NCBI RefSeq assembly: GCF_000025345.1
Contig: NC_013757.1
Coordinates: 2,480,001 to 2,544,000 of the forward strand
DNA from: Geodermatophilus obscurus DSM 43160
GTDB lineage: Bacteria; Actinomycetota; Actinomycetes; Mycobacteriales; Geodermatophilaceae
Direction of reading: 5' to 3'
Length of the DNA stretch: 64,000 bases
The translations under genes and the position numbers were made by a program. The notes below the pieces were generated by a model. The model was not told the DNA's origin, did not search any database, and was given only the letters and a program-made list of their open reading frames with translations. Shown here piece after piece: positions 9,459 to 17,907 of the stretch. The first letter of the stretch is position 1; the number at the start of each line of letters is the position of its first letter.

Positions 9459-10321
9459 CTTCGCGGGTCGCCCTCGTCAGCTCGGAGCGCGGCCTGCGCG
9501 TCGACCCGGACCTCCCGCTCGCCGCCCCGGCGCTGCGGGAGGCCGGGTTCGCCGTGGACTGCGTCCGCTGGGACGACCCCGCGGTGGACTGGGCCGGCCA
9601 CGACCTGGCCGTCGTCCGGTCCTGCTGGGACTACGCCTGGCGGCGGGCCGAGTTCCTGGCCTGGGCCGACGCCGTACCCCGGCTGCGCAACGACGCCGGC
9701 GTGCTGCGCTGGAACACCGACAAGACCCACCTGCGCGACGTCGCGGCCGCCGGGCTGCCCGTCGTCCCCACCGTCTGGGACCCCGCGAGCACCGCCGACC
9801 TGCCGGACGCGGAGGAGTGGGTTGTCAAGCCGTCGGTGTCCGCGGGTTCCCGGGACACCGCCCGCTGGACCGACCCCGGCGACGTCATGGCGCACGTCGC
9901 GCAGCTGACCGCGGCCGGCCGGACGGCGATGGTGCAGCCGTACCAGGCCAGCGTGGACGACGCGGGGGAGGCGGCCCTGCTGTTCCTCGGCGGGCGGTTC
10001 TCGCACGCCGCGCGCAAGCCCCCGATGCTCGGCCGCGGCGAGGGCGTGCGCCAGGACCGCAACGGTCGCCGGGGCGTGCGGCCGGCTCCCGCGACGCCGG
10101 AGCAGCGGGAGCTGGCGCAGGCGGTGGTCGACGCCGTCCCCTCCTTGCTGCGCGGTGCCGCGCCGCTGCTGTACGCGCGGATCGACCTGGTCGCCGACGC
10201 CGCCGGCCGGCCGGTGGTGCTCGAGGTCGAGCTCACCGAGCCGAACCTGTTCCTCCCGCAGGCCCCGCCGGAGGCGCTGTCCCGGCTGGTCCGCGCGGTC
10301 GGGGACGCGATCGCCGCGTGA
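9455..10321 (+). CDS. ATP-grasp domain protein of unknown substrate
   Basis: 288 residues. The N-terminal third looks like the Rossmann-type pre-ATP-grasp domain (RVALVSSERGLRVDPDLPLA, then HDLAVVRSCWDYAWR). The ATP-grasp core has WNTDKTHLRDVAAAGLPVVPT, the lysine strand EEWVVKPSVSAGSRDTARW and the metal-binding strand VLEVELTEPNLFL. Such proteins ligate carboxylates to amines or thiols through an acyl phosphate. GTG 9455 overlaps the dehydrogenase stop (GTGA), and the gene overlaps the transporter after it. Its role in a hexarate operon is unknown; modification of a carboxylic acid is possible but speculative. Confidence 0.75.
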   Translation: MTSRVALVSSERGLRVDPDLPLAAPALREAGFAVDCVRWDDPAVDWAGHDLAVVRSCWDYAWRRAEFLAWADAVPRLRNDAGVLRWNTDKTHLRDVAAAGLPVVPTVWDPASTADLPDAEEWVVKPSVSAGSRDTARWTDPGDVMAHVAQLTAAGRTAMVQPYQASVDDAGEAALLFLGGRFSHAARKPPMLGRGEGVRQDRNGRRGVRPAPATPEQRELAQAVVDAVPSLLRGAAPLLYARIDLVADAAGRPVVLEVELTEPNLFLPQAPPEALSRLVRAVGDAIAA

Positions 10322-11244
10322 ACGGGGTGGTGGGGGGCTTCGCCGCCCTCACCGCGGTCATCGCCGTCGGCTGGCTGGTCGCCCGCACCGGCACCGTCGG
10401 ACAGGACGCCGCGGCCGTGCTGTCCCGGCTGTCCTACGTCGTGGCGACGCCGGCGCTGCTGCTGCTCACCCTCGCCGACGCCGACCCCGGGGTGCTGCTC
10501 TCGCCCGCCCTGGTCGCCACGGCGGGCAGCGCGGTGCTGGCCGCGCTGCTGTTCGCCGGGCTGGCGCGGTGGCGCTGGGGGCTGCGACCGGCCGAGCTGA
10601 CCGCCGGCGGACTGGCCTCCTCCTACGTCAACGCCGGCAACCTCGGCGTCCCGATCTCGGTCCACGTGCTGGACGACGCCTCCTTCGTCGCCCCCGTCCT
10701 GCTGTTCCAGGTGCTGGTGATGGCGCCGGTGGGCCTGGCCGTGCTGGCAGGCTCGCGCACCCCGGCCGGGGCCCGGCCGCGCTGGCAGGTGGTGCTGCAG
10801 CCGCTGGCGACGCCGGTCGTCGTTGGCTGCGGCCTCGGCGTGCTGGTGGCCGCGACCGGTGTGCAGCTGCCGGCGCTGGTCCTGGCGCCGGTGGAGCTCA
10901 CCGCCGGGCTGGCGGTGCCCGCCGCGCTGCTGGCCTACGGGATGAGCCTGCACGGCGCGCCGCGGCCGGCGTCGGGGGAGGAGGCCGGTCAGGTGTGGCT
11001 GGGGGTGGCGCTCAAGACGCTCGGGCAGCCCGCGCTGGCCTACGCCCTCGGCCGCTGGGTGGCCGGACTCGACGAGGTGGCGCTGCTGGCGGTCACGGTG
11101 ACCTCCGCGCTGCCGACGGCGCAGAACGTCTTCGTGTACGCCGCCACCTACGACCGGGGCACGCTGCTCGTGCGGGACGTCGTCCTGCTGAGCACCGTCC
11201 TGTCGGTCCCGGTGCTCGTCGGCATCGCGCTGCTGCTCGGCTGA
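10318..11244 (+). CDS. AEC-family (auxin efflux carrier) transporter
   Basis: 308 residues with about ten hydrophobic segments and no signal peptide. The halves show the AEC/bile-acid-type pattern, including SYVNAGNLGVPISVHVL near residue 105 and TSALPTAQNVFVYAATY near residue 270, where the crossed helices are expected. Relatives in bacteria move malate, malonate and related acids. GTG 10318 overlaps the ATP-grasp gene by 4 bp, making it the last gene of the kdgD operon. A second in-frame GTG three codons later could also be the start. Its substrate is inferred to be an organic acid. Confidence 0.85.
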   Translation: MNGVVGGFAALTAVIAVGWLVARTGTVGQDAAAVLSRLSYVVATPALLLLTLADADPGVLLSPALVATAGSAVLAALLFAGLARWRWGLRPAELTAGGLASSYVNAGNLGVPISVHVLDDASFVAPVLLFQVLVMAPVGLAVLAGSRTPAGARPRWQVVLQPLATPVVVGCGLGVLVAATGVQLPALVLAPVELTAGLAVPAALLAYGMSLHGAPRPASGEEAGQVWLGVALKTLGQPALAYALGRWVAGLDEVALLAVTVTSALPTAQNVFVYAATYDRGTLLVRDVVLLSTVLSVPVLVGIALLLG

Positions 11245-11313
11245 TGGCCGGCTCCCCCTCACGGCGGGAGTGTGGTGCACGCACCGTCGGTTCCGCGTGG
11301 AGCCCTCCACACC

Positions 11314-11338
11314 CGGTCGGTGGTCCGGGTGCCGACCG
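11314..11338. terminator. Possible hairpin between convergent genes
   Basis: CGGTCGG (11314-11320) pairs with CCGACCG (11332-11338) across an 11-base loop. It lies between the convergent AEC transporter and flavin oxidase genes. There is no T-tract, as is usual in high-GC actinobacteria. The stem is short, so this is weak. Confidence 0.3.
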
Positions 11339-11406
11339 CACCGGGCAGTCCGACCTGGTGTCCGATGAGGCGCCGGCGCTGAACGGCGTGCTCGGCGACT
11401 GGTGGA

Positions 11407-12792
11407 TCAAGGCACGAAGGCGGTGTCCGGACGGGCGGGTGCGATGTTGTGGTTGAGCCGGAAGAGGTTGGTGGGGTCGTAGACCCGCTTCAGTTCGGCC
11501 AACCGCGGGAGGTTGGCGCCGTAGGCGGCGCGAACCCGGTCCGGGCCCTCGCTGCCGAGGTTGTTGACGTACACGGCGTCCTGCAGATGTGGTCGCAGGG
11601 ACTCGAAGAGGTCGCGTGTCCAGGCGACGTTGCGCTCGGTGTCCTGCGGATCAGCCCACTGGGAGAGGAGCTGCAGGTCGTACTGGTCGGCCCGGTGCGG
11701 GAATGCGGTCGCCGTGGCCGGTATTCGCCCGGCCGCGCCGTGCATGTGCTGGGCGCCGATCCCGCTGAGCGCCGAGGGCATCTGCGGCAGGTGCTCGAGC
11801 AGCACCTCCACCGCACCGACGGTCAGGCGGGGCAGGAAACCGGCCTTCCAGTAGTGGCGGCGACCGCGCGGGAAACCGGCGTCCCCGGCGCTCTGCAGGT
11901 CGACGTAGGGCATCACGCCGATGGAGTCGGCCAGCGGCGGGCCCATCGCGCGCAGCGGCCGCAGTGTCCGCTCGCCGTCGTCGACCGGGCCGCACCAGCA
12001 GACGGTCACGGACAGCACCGGGCGCCCACCGTCGAGCCCGAAGGAGACGGCTGCGGACAGCTCATCGGGTGCCGCCGCCATGAACTCGTCGAAGTGGCGC
12101 AGCACCCGCCCGGCCGTGTCGGCCGGAAACGTCAGGCTGCCCGCGAGGACCGGGCCGACCGGGTGCAGGCGGTAGGTGAACCGGGTGACGACACCGAAGT
12201 TGCCGCCTCCGCCGCGGATCGCCCAGAACAGGTCGGGGTGCTCCTCGGCATCGACCCGCACGAGGGCGCCGTCGGCGGTCACGACGTCTGCGGCGACGAC
12301 GTTGTCGCAGGCCAGTCCGTACCGGCCGTTGAGCCAGCCCAACCCGCCGCCGAGGGTCAGGCCGGCGATACCGGTCATCGACACGGCGCCCGAGGGGGTG
12401 GCCAGGCCGTGCTGCTGGGTTCCGCGGTCCAGCTCGCCGAGGGTCAGACCCGAGCCGGCGAGGGCGAGGCGACAGCCCGGATCGACGTGCAAGGTCTTCA
12501 TGCCGGACAGATCCAGCACGAGTCCACCGTCGCAGACCGCATTGCCGGCGACGCTGTGGCCGCCGCCGCGGACCGAAAGGGGCAGACCGTGGTCGCGGGC
12601 GAAGTCGATGCCGTGGGCGACATCGGAGGCGTCCCGGCAGCGGGCGATCGCGGCCGGCTTCCGGTCGATCAGTGCGTTGAACACGGCGCGCACGTCGTCG
12701 TAGTCCACATCGCCCGGGCGGACCAGCCGTCCCCTCAGCCTCGCCGCCAGGCCGTCGAGGACCCCGGCGGTCAGTGCGACGTGGGTGGCCAT
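11407..12792 (-). CDS. FAD-binding oxidase of the berberine-bridge-enzyme type
   Basis: 461 residues, PCMH-type FAD domain followed by a substrate domain and a C-terminal BBE tail (YGANLPRLAELKRVYDPTNLF). The histidine in SVRGGGHSVAGNA is the usual 8-alpha-histidyl FAD attachment. The segment where double-linked enzymes have a cysteine reads SMTGIAGLTLGGGLG, so only the single His link is expected. Members oxidise alcohols, sugars or alkaloid-like compounds with O2. ATG 12792 is preferred over the one 11 codons earlier because AAGGACC sits 8 bases before it. It appears to be a single-gene unit; the substrate is unknown. Confidence 0.85.
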   Translation of the reverse strand: MATHVALTAGVLDGLAARLRGRLVRPGDVDYDDVRAVFNALIDRKPAAIARCRDASDVAHGIDFARDHGLPLSVRGGGHSVAGNAVCDGGLVLDLSGMKTLHVDPGCRLALAGSGLTLGELDRGTQQHGLATPSGAVSMTGIAGLTLGGGLGWLNGRYGLACDNVVAADVVTADGALVRVDAEEHPDLFWAIRGGGGNFGVVTRFTYRLHPVGPVLAGSLTFPADTAGRVLRHFDEFMAAAPDELSAAVSFGLDGGRPVLSVTVCWCGPVDDGERTLRPLRAMGPPLADSIGVMPYVDLQSAGDAGFPRGRRHYWKAGFLPRLTVGAVEVLLEHLPQMPSALSGIGAQHMHGAAGRIPATATAFPHRADQYDLQLLSQWADPQDTERNVAWTRDLFESLRPHLQDAVYVNNLGSEGPDRVRAAYGANLPRLAELKRVYDPTNLFRLNHNIAPARPDTAFVP

Positions 12793-12952
12793 CACCTGGT
12801 CCTTCCGCCGAACCACGCGACGCACCGAGTCTCGTCCTCGGCGGCACTGTTGGCCAGGGAGTCCCGACGGGGAGTTGCCCCTTCCTCCGAGGACGGCTGC
12901 GGTCAGGCCGGGCCGCTGCCCACCACACGGCTGCCGTCAGGGGACCGCCGGC

Positions 12953-13597
12953 TCAGGTCGCGGCGGACCGCAGCCGCGCACGTGCCTCGGGGACGCCCTC
13001 GCCGGTGAGGTCGTCGAGGGCCGCCGGCCGGCCGGCGAGCGTGGTCAGCAGGGCGGTGGCCGGACCGGAGACCGGGAGGCCCGTCCCGTACCGCCAGGTG
13101 GTGTCGGTGGCGGTGAAGGCCAGCCCGTCGAGGAGGCCGGGGGCGAGGGACCGGCGGCCGGTCAGCTGGTCGAGTGCGATCCGGGCGTCGTCCGGATCGG
13201 TCGGCGAGGGCACGCCGAGCGGCCGGTAGACGTCCTGGGCGTGGATCACGAGGTGGCTCAGCGGAGCCTCCGGCGGCGCACCAGGCCCGGCCTGGAAGGT
13301 GCGGTGCTCGGTGTCGCGCAGGGCCGCGACGACCTCCGCCGGCGAGCGCCGATCGGTCCGGGCCCAGCGGTCCGCCGTCCGGTCGAAGGAGAACCGGGAG
13401 CGCGCCAGCAGGGCCAGGAACCGGGGCATGGACAGCTCGTAGGGCATAAGCAGGTGGACGGCGAGGTCCCGTACCGACCAGCCCGCGCACAGGCTCGGCG
13501 TCCGCCACCCGGCGTCGTCCAGCCCCTCGAGCACCGAGAACAGCCGTGCCCGCTCCCGTTCCACCCGCACGTCCACGTCGTCCCTGGTTCCCGTCAC
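12953..13597 (-). CDS. Mycothiol-dependent maleylpyruvate isomerase family protein
   Basis: 214 residues with the DinB/MDMPI four-helix N-terminal domain: ERARLFSVLEGLDDAGWRT, then SLCAGWSVRDLAVHLL, whose histidine is one of the expected metal ligands, and LSHLVIHAQDVYRPLG carrying another. A smaller C-terminal domain follows. The family uses mycothiol, the actinobacterial thiol, for isomerisations and conjugations. GTG 13597 has AGAGAGG 9 bases upstream; an earlier in-frame ATG at 13669 lacks such a site. The physiological substrate cannot be told from sequence. Confidence 0.75.
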   Translation of the reverse strand: MTGTRDDVDVRVERERARLFSVLEGLDDAGWRTPSLCAGWSVRDLAVHLLMPYELSMPRFLALLARSRFSFDRTADRWARTDRRSPAEVVAALRDTEHRTFQAGPGAPPEAPLSHLVIHAQDVYRPLGVPSPTDPDDARIALDQLTGRRSLAPGLLDGLAFTATDTTWRYGTGLPVSGPATALLTTLAGRPAALDDLTGEGVPEARARLRSAAT

Positions 13598-13702
13598 CCG
13601 GATGCCTCTCTCGCCGGTCCGCTCGCTGCGGACGCCGTCTCCTGCCGTCGGAGCAGTGACACCCGGCACCCGGCGAACTCATCGGTGGCCCCATGCCTCC
13701 CG

Positions 13703-13757
13703 GGCATCGCGCGATGCCGCAGCGGTCTTGGACAGGCATCGGCGCCGTTCCTAGCGT
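13703..13757 (+). promoter_or_regulatory. LysR-type box plus promoter for mqo
   Basis: The box GGCATCGCGCGATGCC (13703-13718) is a perfect 16-bp palindrome. It is followed by nine bases, TTGGAC (13728-13733), AGGCATCG and the -10 TAGCGT (13752-13757). This is the third copy of the layout found before tctC and kdgD. The -10 sits 7 bases before GTG 13765, so transcription should begin at or next to the start codon, giving a leaderless message. Confidence 0.7.
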
Positions 13758-13764
13758 GAGCGCC

Positions 13765-15225
13765 GTGCCGGTCGAGCAGTGGGACGCCGTCCTCGTGGGC
13801 GGCGGGGTGATGAGCGCGACGCTGGGCGTGCTGCTGGCCGAGGCGCGACCGGACTGGCGGATCGCCGTCGTCGAGCGGCTCGACGAGGCCGGGCTGGAGA
13901 GCTCCAGCGCCTGGAACAACGCCGGCACCGGGCACGCCGGGCTGTGCGAGTTCAACTACACGCCGCGGCGGCCCGACGGCACGGTCGACCCGGCCGGCGC
14001 GGTGCGCATCGGCGAGCAGTTCGCCGCCTCCCTGGCCCTCTGGGCACGGCTGGTCGAGCGGGGCGAGCTGGGCCCGCCTGAGGCGTTCGTCCGGTCGGTC
14101 CCGCACCTGGGCCTCGGCCGCGGCGCGGACGGCGTGGCCTACCTGCGGGCCCGGTACGAGGCGCTGCGCGACTCCCCGCTCTTCGCCGACCTGGAGTACA
14201 GCGACGACCCCGATGTCCTCGTCTCCTGGCTGCCGCTCGTCTTCGACGGACGCACCGGCGACGAGCCGATCGCGGCCACCCGGGCGGCGCAGGGCACCGA
14301 CGTCGACTTCGGCGTCCTCACCCGGCAGCTGCTGGAGGTCCTGATCCGGCGGGGCGGGCAGGTGCGGCTGCGCACCGAGGTCACGTCGCTGCGGCGGCGG
14401 GCCGGGGGTTGGGAGCTGGCGGTGCGCGACCGGGCGACGGGGGAGCGCCGGCAGCTGCGGGCGCCGTGGGTCTTCGTCGGTGCGGGCGGCGGGACGCTGC
14501 CGCTGCTGCAGTCGGCGCGGATGCCGGAGGTCCGGCGCTACGGCGCCTTCCCCATCAGCGGCCGGTTCCTGCGCACCGACCGCCCCGAGCTGGTGGCCGC
14601 GCACCGCGGCAAGGTCTACGGCCACGCCGAGCCCGGCGCCCCGGCGATCTCCGTCCCGCACCTGGACCTGCGGGTCGTCGACGGGCGCGAGTCGCTGCTG
14701 TTCGGCCCGTTCGCCGCGTTCTCCCCGCGGTTCCTCACCCGGGGCCGGCGGGGCGACCTGCTCCGCTCGGTCCGGCCGGGGAACCTGCCCGTGCTGCTCG
14801 CCTCCGCGCGCGACAACCGGTCCCTGGTCGCGTACCTGGTCCGCCAGGTCACCGCGTCGCCGTCGTCCCGGATGGCGGCGCTGCGCCGGTTCGTCCCGAC
14901 GGCCCGGGAGGAGGACTGGCGGCTGGTGAGCGCCGGTCAGCGGGTGCAGGTGCTCAAGGAGACCGACGGCCGGGGCACGCTGGTCGGCTTCGGCACGGAG
15001 GTCGTCACCTCGGCGGGCGGGTCGCTGGCCGCCCTGCTCGGCGCCTCACCCGGTGCCTCGACCGCCGTGGCGACGGCGCTCGACGTGCTCGCGGCCTGCT
15101 TCCCTGCGGAGGCCCCGCACCTGGAGGCGCTCGCACCCCGGCCGACGGCGGAGGAGCTGGCGCGGGCCCGCAGGGTGCTGGGCCTCCCCCCGGTGCACGC
15201 CGTCCGGCCCGAGGTCGCCCCGTGA
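13765..15225 (+). CDS. mqo: Malate:quinone oxidoreductase
   Basis: 486 residues, FAD-dependent membrane-associated enzyme that oxidises malate to oxaloacetate and reduces quinone. Signatures are the FAD dinucleotide fold AVLVGGGVMSATLG at residues 8-21, LESSSAWNNAGTGHAGLCEF, NYTPRRPDG, and SVPHLDLRVVDGRESLLFGP. I chose GTG 13765 (VPVEQWDAV) because the promoter -10 ends 8 bases before it; GTG 13756 overlaps that -10. The shared LysR box ties it to the hexarate operon, which makes 2-oxoglutarate and hence malate. Its stop overlaps the next gene. Confidence 0.93.
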   Translation: MPVEQWDAVLVGGGVMSATLGVLLAEARPDWRIAVVERLDEAGLESSSAWNNAGTGHAGLCEFNYTPRRPDGTVDPAGAVRIGEQFAASLALWARLVERGELGPPEAFVRSVPHLGLGRGADGVAYLRARYEALRDSPLFADLEYSDDPDVLVSWLPLVFDGRTGDEPIAATRAAQGTDVDFGVLTRQLLEVLIRRGGQVRLRTEVTSLRRRAGGWELAVRDRATGERRQLRAPWVFVGAGGGTLPLLQSARMPEVRRYGAFPISGRFLRTDRPELVAAHRGKVYGHAEPGAPAISVPHLDLRVVDGRESLLFGPFAAFSPRFLTRGRRGDLLRSVRPGNLPVLLASARDNRSLVAYLVRQVTASPSSRMAALRRFVPTAREEDWRLVSAGQRVQVLKETDGRGTLVGFGTEVVTSAGGSLAALLGASPGASTAVATALDVLAACFPAEAPHLEALAPRPTAEELARARRVLGLPPVHAVRPEVAP

Positions 15226-16628
15226 CCGCCGACCTCACCGCGCGGCTGCGGGACGTCGTCGGGCCGGCCGGGGTGGTCGAGGACCCTGCCGGGTTCCTCA
15301 CCGACTGGCGGGGCGCTTACTCCGGCACGGCGGCGGCCGTCGTCCGTCCCGGCAGCACCGAGGAGGTCGCGGCCGTTGTCGCGCTGTGCCGGGACCTCGG
15401 CGTCGCCGTCGTCCCGCAGGGCGGCAACACCGGGCTGTGCGGCGGCGCGGTGCCCGACGCCTCCGGCCGGCAGGTGGTGCTCTCGCTGACCCGCATGCGG
15501 CGGATCCGGGACCTCGACGTGGCGAACTCGACGATCACCGTGGAGGCCGGGGTGGTGCTGCAGACGGTGCAGGAGGCCGCCGCGGCCGCGGGCCGGCTGT
15601 TCCCGCTGTCCCTGGGCGCCGAGGGCAGCTGCACGATCGGCGGCAACCTGGCCACCAACGCCGGCGGCACCGGCGTGCTCCGCTACGGCACGATGCGCGA
15701 CCTCACCCTCGGCCTGGAGGTCGTGCTGCCCGACGGGCGGGTGTGGCACGGGCTGCGCGGCCTGCGCAAGGACAACACCGGCTACGACCTCAAGCAGCTG
15801 TTCGTCGGCGCCGAGGGGACGCTCGGCGTGATCACCGCCGCCGTGCTCGAACTGTTCCCGGCCGTCCGCAGCACGGCGACGGCGTGGGTGGCGCTGCCGG
15901 ACCCGCAGGCGGCGGTGGACCTCGTCGGCGTGGTCCGCGGGTCGGCCGGCGACCGGCTGACCGCCTTCGAGCTCATGTCCCGGCAGAGCGTGGACTTCGT
16001 GCTGCGGCACGGAGCGGGGGTGCGCGACCCGATCGCCGACGTCCACCCCTGGTACGCGCTGGTCGAGCTGAGCGACACGCTGCCCGACGCCGGCCTCGAG
16101 GCGGTGGTCGAGGCGGCGCTGGGGGAGTCGGTCGAGCGGGGCGTGGTCACCGACGCCGTGGTCGCCTCCGGGTCGGCGCAGGTGGCCGCGCTGTGGGCGC
16201 TGCGCGAGGGGATCTCCGAGGCTCAGAACTCCGAGGGCCCGAGCCTCAAGCACGACGTCACCGTGCCGATCAGCGCCATCCCGGCGTTCGTGGCCGCCAC
16301 CGACCGGGCGCTGGCCGGGGCGCTGCCCGGCGTCCGGGTCGTGGCCTACGGGCACGTCGGCGACGGCAACCTGCACTACAACCTGAGCGGGCCGCAGCCG
16401 AGGGACGACGGGGCCTTCCGCGCGCGGGCCGGCGAGCTGAGCCGGATCGTGCACGACTCGGCGGCCGCCTTCGACGGCAGCATCAGTGCCGAGCACGGGC
16501 TGGGGCAGGCCAAGCGCGACGTGATCGCCGACTACAAGAGCCCGCTGGAGCTGGAGCTGATGCGCGGGGTCAAGCAGCTGCTCGACCCGGCCGGGCTGAT
16601 GAACCCCGGCAAGGTGCTGCCCGGTTGA
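15222..16628 (+). CDS. FAD-linked D-2-hydroxyacid dehydrogenase (GlcD/D-LDH family)
   Basis: 468 residues. The N-terminal PCMH FAD domain contains VVPQGGNTGLCGGAVPDASG and GGNLATNAGGTGVLRYGTMR. The C-terminal domain has AYGHVGDGNLHYNLSGPQP and SAEHGLGQAKRD, which supply the metal and substrate ligands. The family includes glycolate oxidase GlcD, D-lactate and D-2-hydroxyglutarate dehydrogenases. No glcE/glcF partners are present, so a stand-alone D-lactate or D-2-hydroxyglutarate type enzyme is more likely. GTG 15222 overlaps mqo by 4 bp, placing it under the same LysR-type promoter. Confidence 0.88.
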   Translation: MTADLTARLRDVVGPAGVVEDPAGFLTDWRGAYSGTAAAVVRPGSTEEVAAVVALCRDLGVAVVPQGGNTGLCGGAVPDASGRQVVLSLTRMRRIRDLDVANSTITVEAGVVLQTVQEAAAAAGRLFPLSLGAEGSCTIGGNLATNAGGTGVLRYGTMRDLTLGLEVVLPDGRVWHGLRGLRKDNTGYDLKQLFVGAEGTLGVITAAVLELFPAVRSTATAWVALPDPQAAVDLVGVVRGSAGDRLTAFELMSRQSVDFVLRHGAGVRDPIADVHPWYALVELSDTLPDAGLEAVVEAALGESVERGVVTDAVVASGSAQVAALWALREGISEAQNSEGPSLKHDVTVPISAIPAFVAATDRALAGALPGVRVVAYGHVGDGNLHYNLSGPQPRDDGAFRARAGELSRIVHDSAAAFDGSISAEHGLGQAKRDVIADYKSPLELELMRGVKQLLDPAGLMNPGKVLPG

Positions 16629-16987
16629 CCGGGCGGGGCCGGCGGTGCTCCCGTGCGGGCCGGGGGCACCGGCCGGTCACCAGCGGAGGGGGTCGACGAG
16701 CCGGGACTGCGCCGTGCGGCAGGCCCGGCAGTTGCCCCACGAGACGATGGCCAGCGGCGTCGTCGGCGCACCGCACTCCGGGCAGTCGACGACCTCGCCC
16801 GACCGGCCGCGGGCCTCGGTGATCTCGCGGGACCGTTGTTCGTGGATCGTCTCGTCGCCCCGGCAGGGGCATCCGAGATGGGCTTCGGCGCAGCGTCCAC
16901 GGTGGGTGGCGATGGGGCCTCCTCGTCTCCGGGCCGACGCTACCGCCGGCGTGTCGCGCCTCGGGCCGCCGCCGCGCCAGGCGCCGG
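16629..16987. other. Interval between convergent genes
   Basis: About 360 bases separate the hydroxyacid dehydrogenase stop and the stop of the 113-residue ORF. The zinc-ribbon frame at 16677-16840 is the only structure I can support here. I see no promoter, repeat or strong hairpin. Confidence 0.5.
16677..16840 (-). CDS. Cysteine-rich zinc-ribbon fragment, start unresolved
   Basis: The reading frame ending at 16677 encodes CPECGAPTTPLAIVSWGNC then RACRTAQSRLVDPLRW, a clean CxxC...CxxC zinc ribbon. An upstream CPC adds further cysteines. No ATG, GTG or TTG lies in frame near the conserved part; the first ATG is at 17474, which would run across the 113-residue gene at 16988. The upper coordinate given is only the extent of the convincing part. 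It may be a real small protein with an unusual start or the remnant of a decayed gene. Confidence 0.3.
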
Positions 16988-17329
16988 TCAGCGGTTGCGG
17001 CGGCTGACCCGCAGGACCATGCCGTCGGCGCCTGCGAGGACGACCAGCGAGCCGCGGCGGAAGCGGGTCCGCGCCGGGGTGTCGGGGTGCGGCGAGACGT
17101 CGTCGGGCGCGTCGAGGCAGCGCTGGATGTCGGCGTCGGCGATCCCCATGCCGGTCGCGGCCTCGCGGGCTCCGCGGGTCATCCGCAGGACCGGGGCCTG
17201 ACGATCCCGCAGCGGGGGTCCGGCCGGGCGGGTCGGGGCGGTGGAGGAGGACCAGACGTCCGTGGCGCTGTCGTCGTGGTCGTACCCCGTGGGCGGGGGA
17301 GCGAGGAAGGTCAGAGCGGGTGCGCTCAT
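16988..17329 (-). CDS. Hypothetical 113-residue protein, DUF4258-like tail
   Basis: A short basic protein. The N-terminal half is proline-rich and low complexity. The C-terminal half (LRMTRGAREAATGMGIADADIQRCLDA, then TRFRRGSLVVLAGADGMVLRVSRR) resembles DUF4258-type domains, where a helical pair precedes a short beta-sheet. There are no membrane segments or signal peptide. It stands alone with no operon partner. The function is unknown, and the family resemblance is by eye only. Confidence 0.55.
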   Translation of the reverse strand: MSAPALTFLAPPPTGYDHDDSATDVWSSSTAPTRPAGPPLRDRQAPVLRMTRGAREAATGMGIADADIQRCLDAPDDVSPHPDTPARTRFRRGSLVVLAGADGMVLRVSRRNR

Positions 17330-17574
17330 GCAGGGTCCAGACTGGAACGGGCGGGGACCGGAGGTCGCTCCGCGGTGGTGGGCGCCGGTCGGCGCCGGGA
17401 GCCCGGGCGCGGAACGCGCTGGTCACCGGGCGGTGGTCGACGGTGCGGGCACCGAGCGGGCTCGCGATTTCCACGCTACGCGTCCGGCGGGGCCGCCGCT
17501 CCGGGCGGGACCCGCCGCGGCACCGCGCCGGCTCGCGCCCGGCAGGTCCACCACGGGTCGGGACCAGCGAGCGG

Positions 17575-17907
17575 TCAGGCGCTGAGGTCGGTGCGCTGGC
17601 GCAGCCGGATCCGGCGACGCTCGCGCTCGGAGAGGCCGCCCCAGATGCCGAAGCGCTCGTCGTTGGCCAGCGCGAACTCCAGGCACTCGGCCCGCACGGT
17701 GCACCCGCCGCACACCCGCTTGGCGTCGCGGGTCGAGCCGCCCTTCTCCGGGAAGAACGCCTCGGGGTCGGTCTCCGCGCACAGCGCGTCGAGCCGCCAC
17801 GACGCGTCCCCGACGGGGGCCAGGTCGGTCCACGGCGAGGCCTCGCGCGCAGGGGCCGGGGCGTCGTCGGTGAGCAGGGTCAGGTGCGGGCGGGAGAACG
17901 CGGTCAC
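17575..17907 (-). CDS. WhiB-family iron-sulfur transcriptional regulator
   Basis: 110 residues. The four cysteines that hold the [4Fe-4S] cluster are C43, C66, C69 and C75 (C-x22-C-x2-C-x5-C). They are followed by the hallmark FGIWGGLSERERRRIRLRQR turn and basic tail. WhiB proteins bind the sigma factor and sense redox state or nitric oxide to control development and stress genes. GTG 17907 has GAGGAGCC just upstream. It is a single-gene unit with a long upstream region. Which WhiB subgroup it belongs to is not clear by eye. Confidence 0.92.
   Translation of the reverse strand: MTAFSRPHLTLLTDDAPAPAREASPWTDLAPVGDASWRLDALCAETDPEAFFPEKGGSTRDAKRVCGGCTVRAECLEFALANDERFGIWGGLSERERRRIRLRQRTDLSA

Noticed and set aside
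13765-15225. L-2-hydroxyglutarate oxidase instead of Mqo
   Set aside because: SSSAWNNAGTGHAGLCEFNY and SVPHLDLR are Mqo-specific blocks; the oxidase family lacks them.
16570-16872. 100-codon minus-strand ORF over the dehydrogenase end
   Set aside because: It runs into the 3' end of the hydroxyacid dehydrogenase and lacks any domain; the zinc-ribbon frame next to it is better supported.
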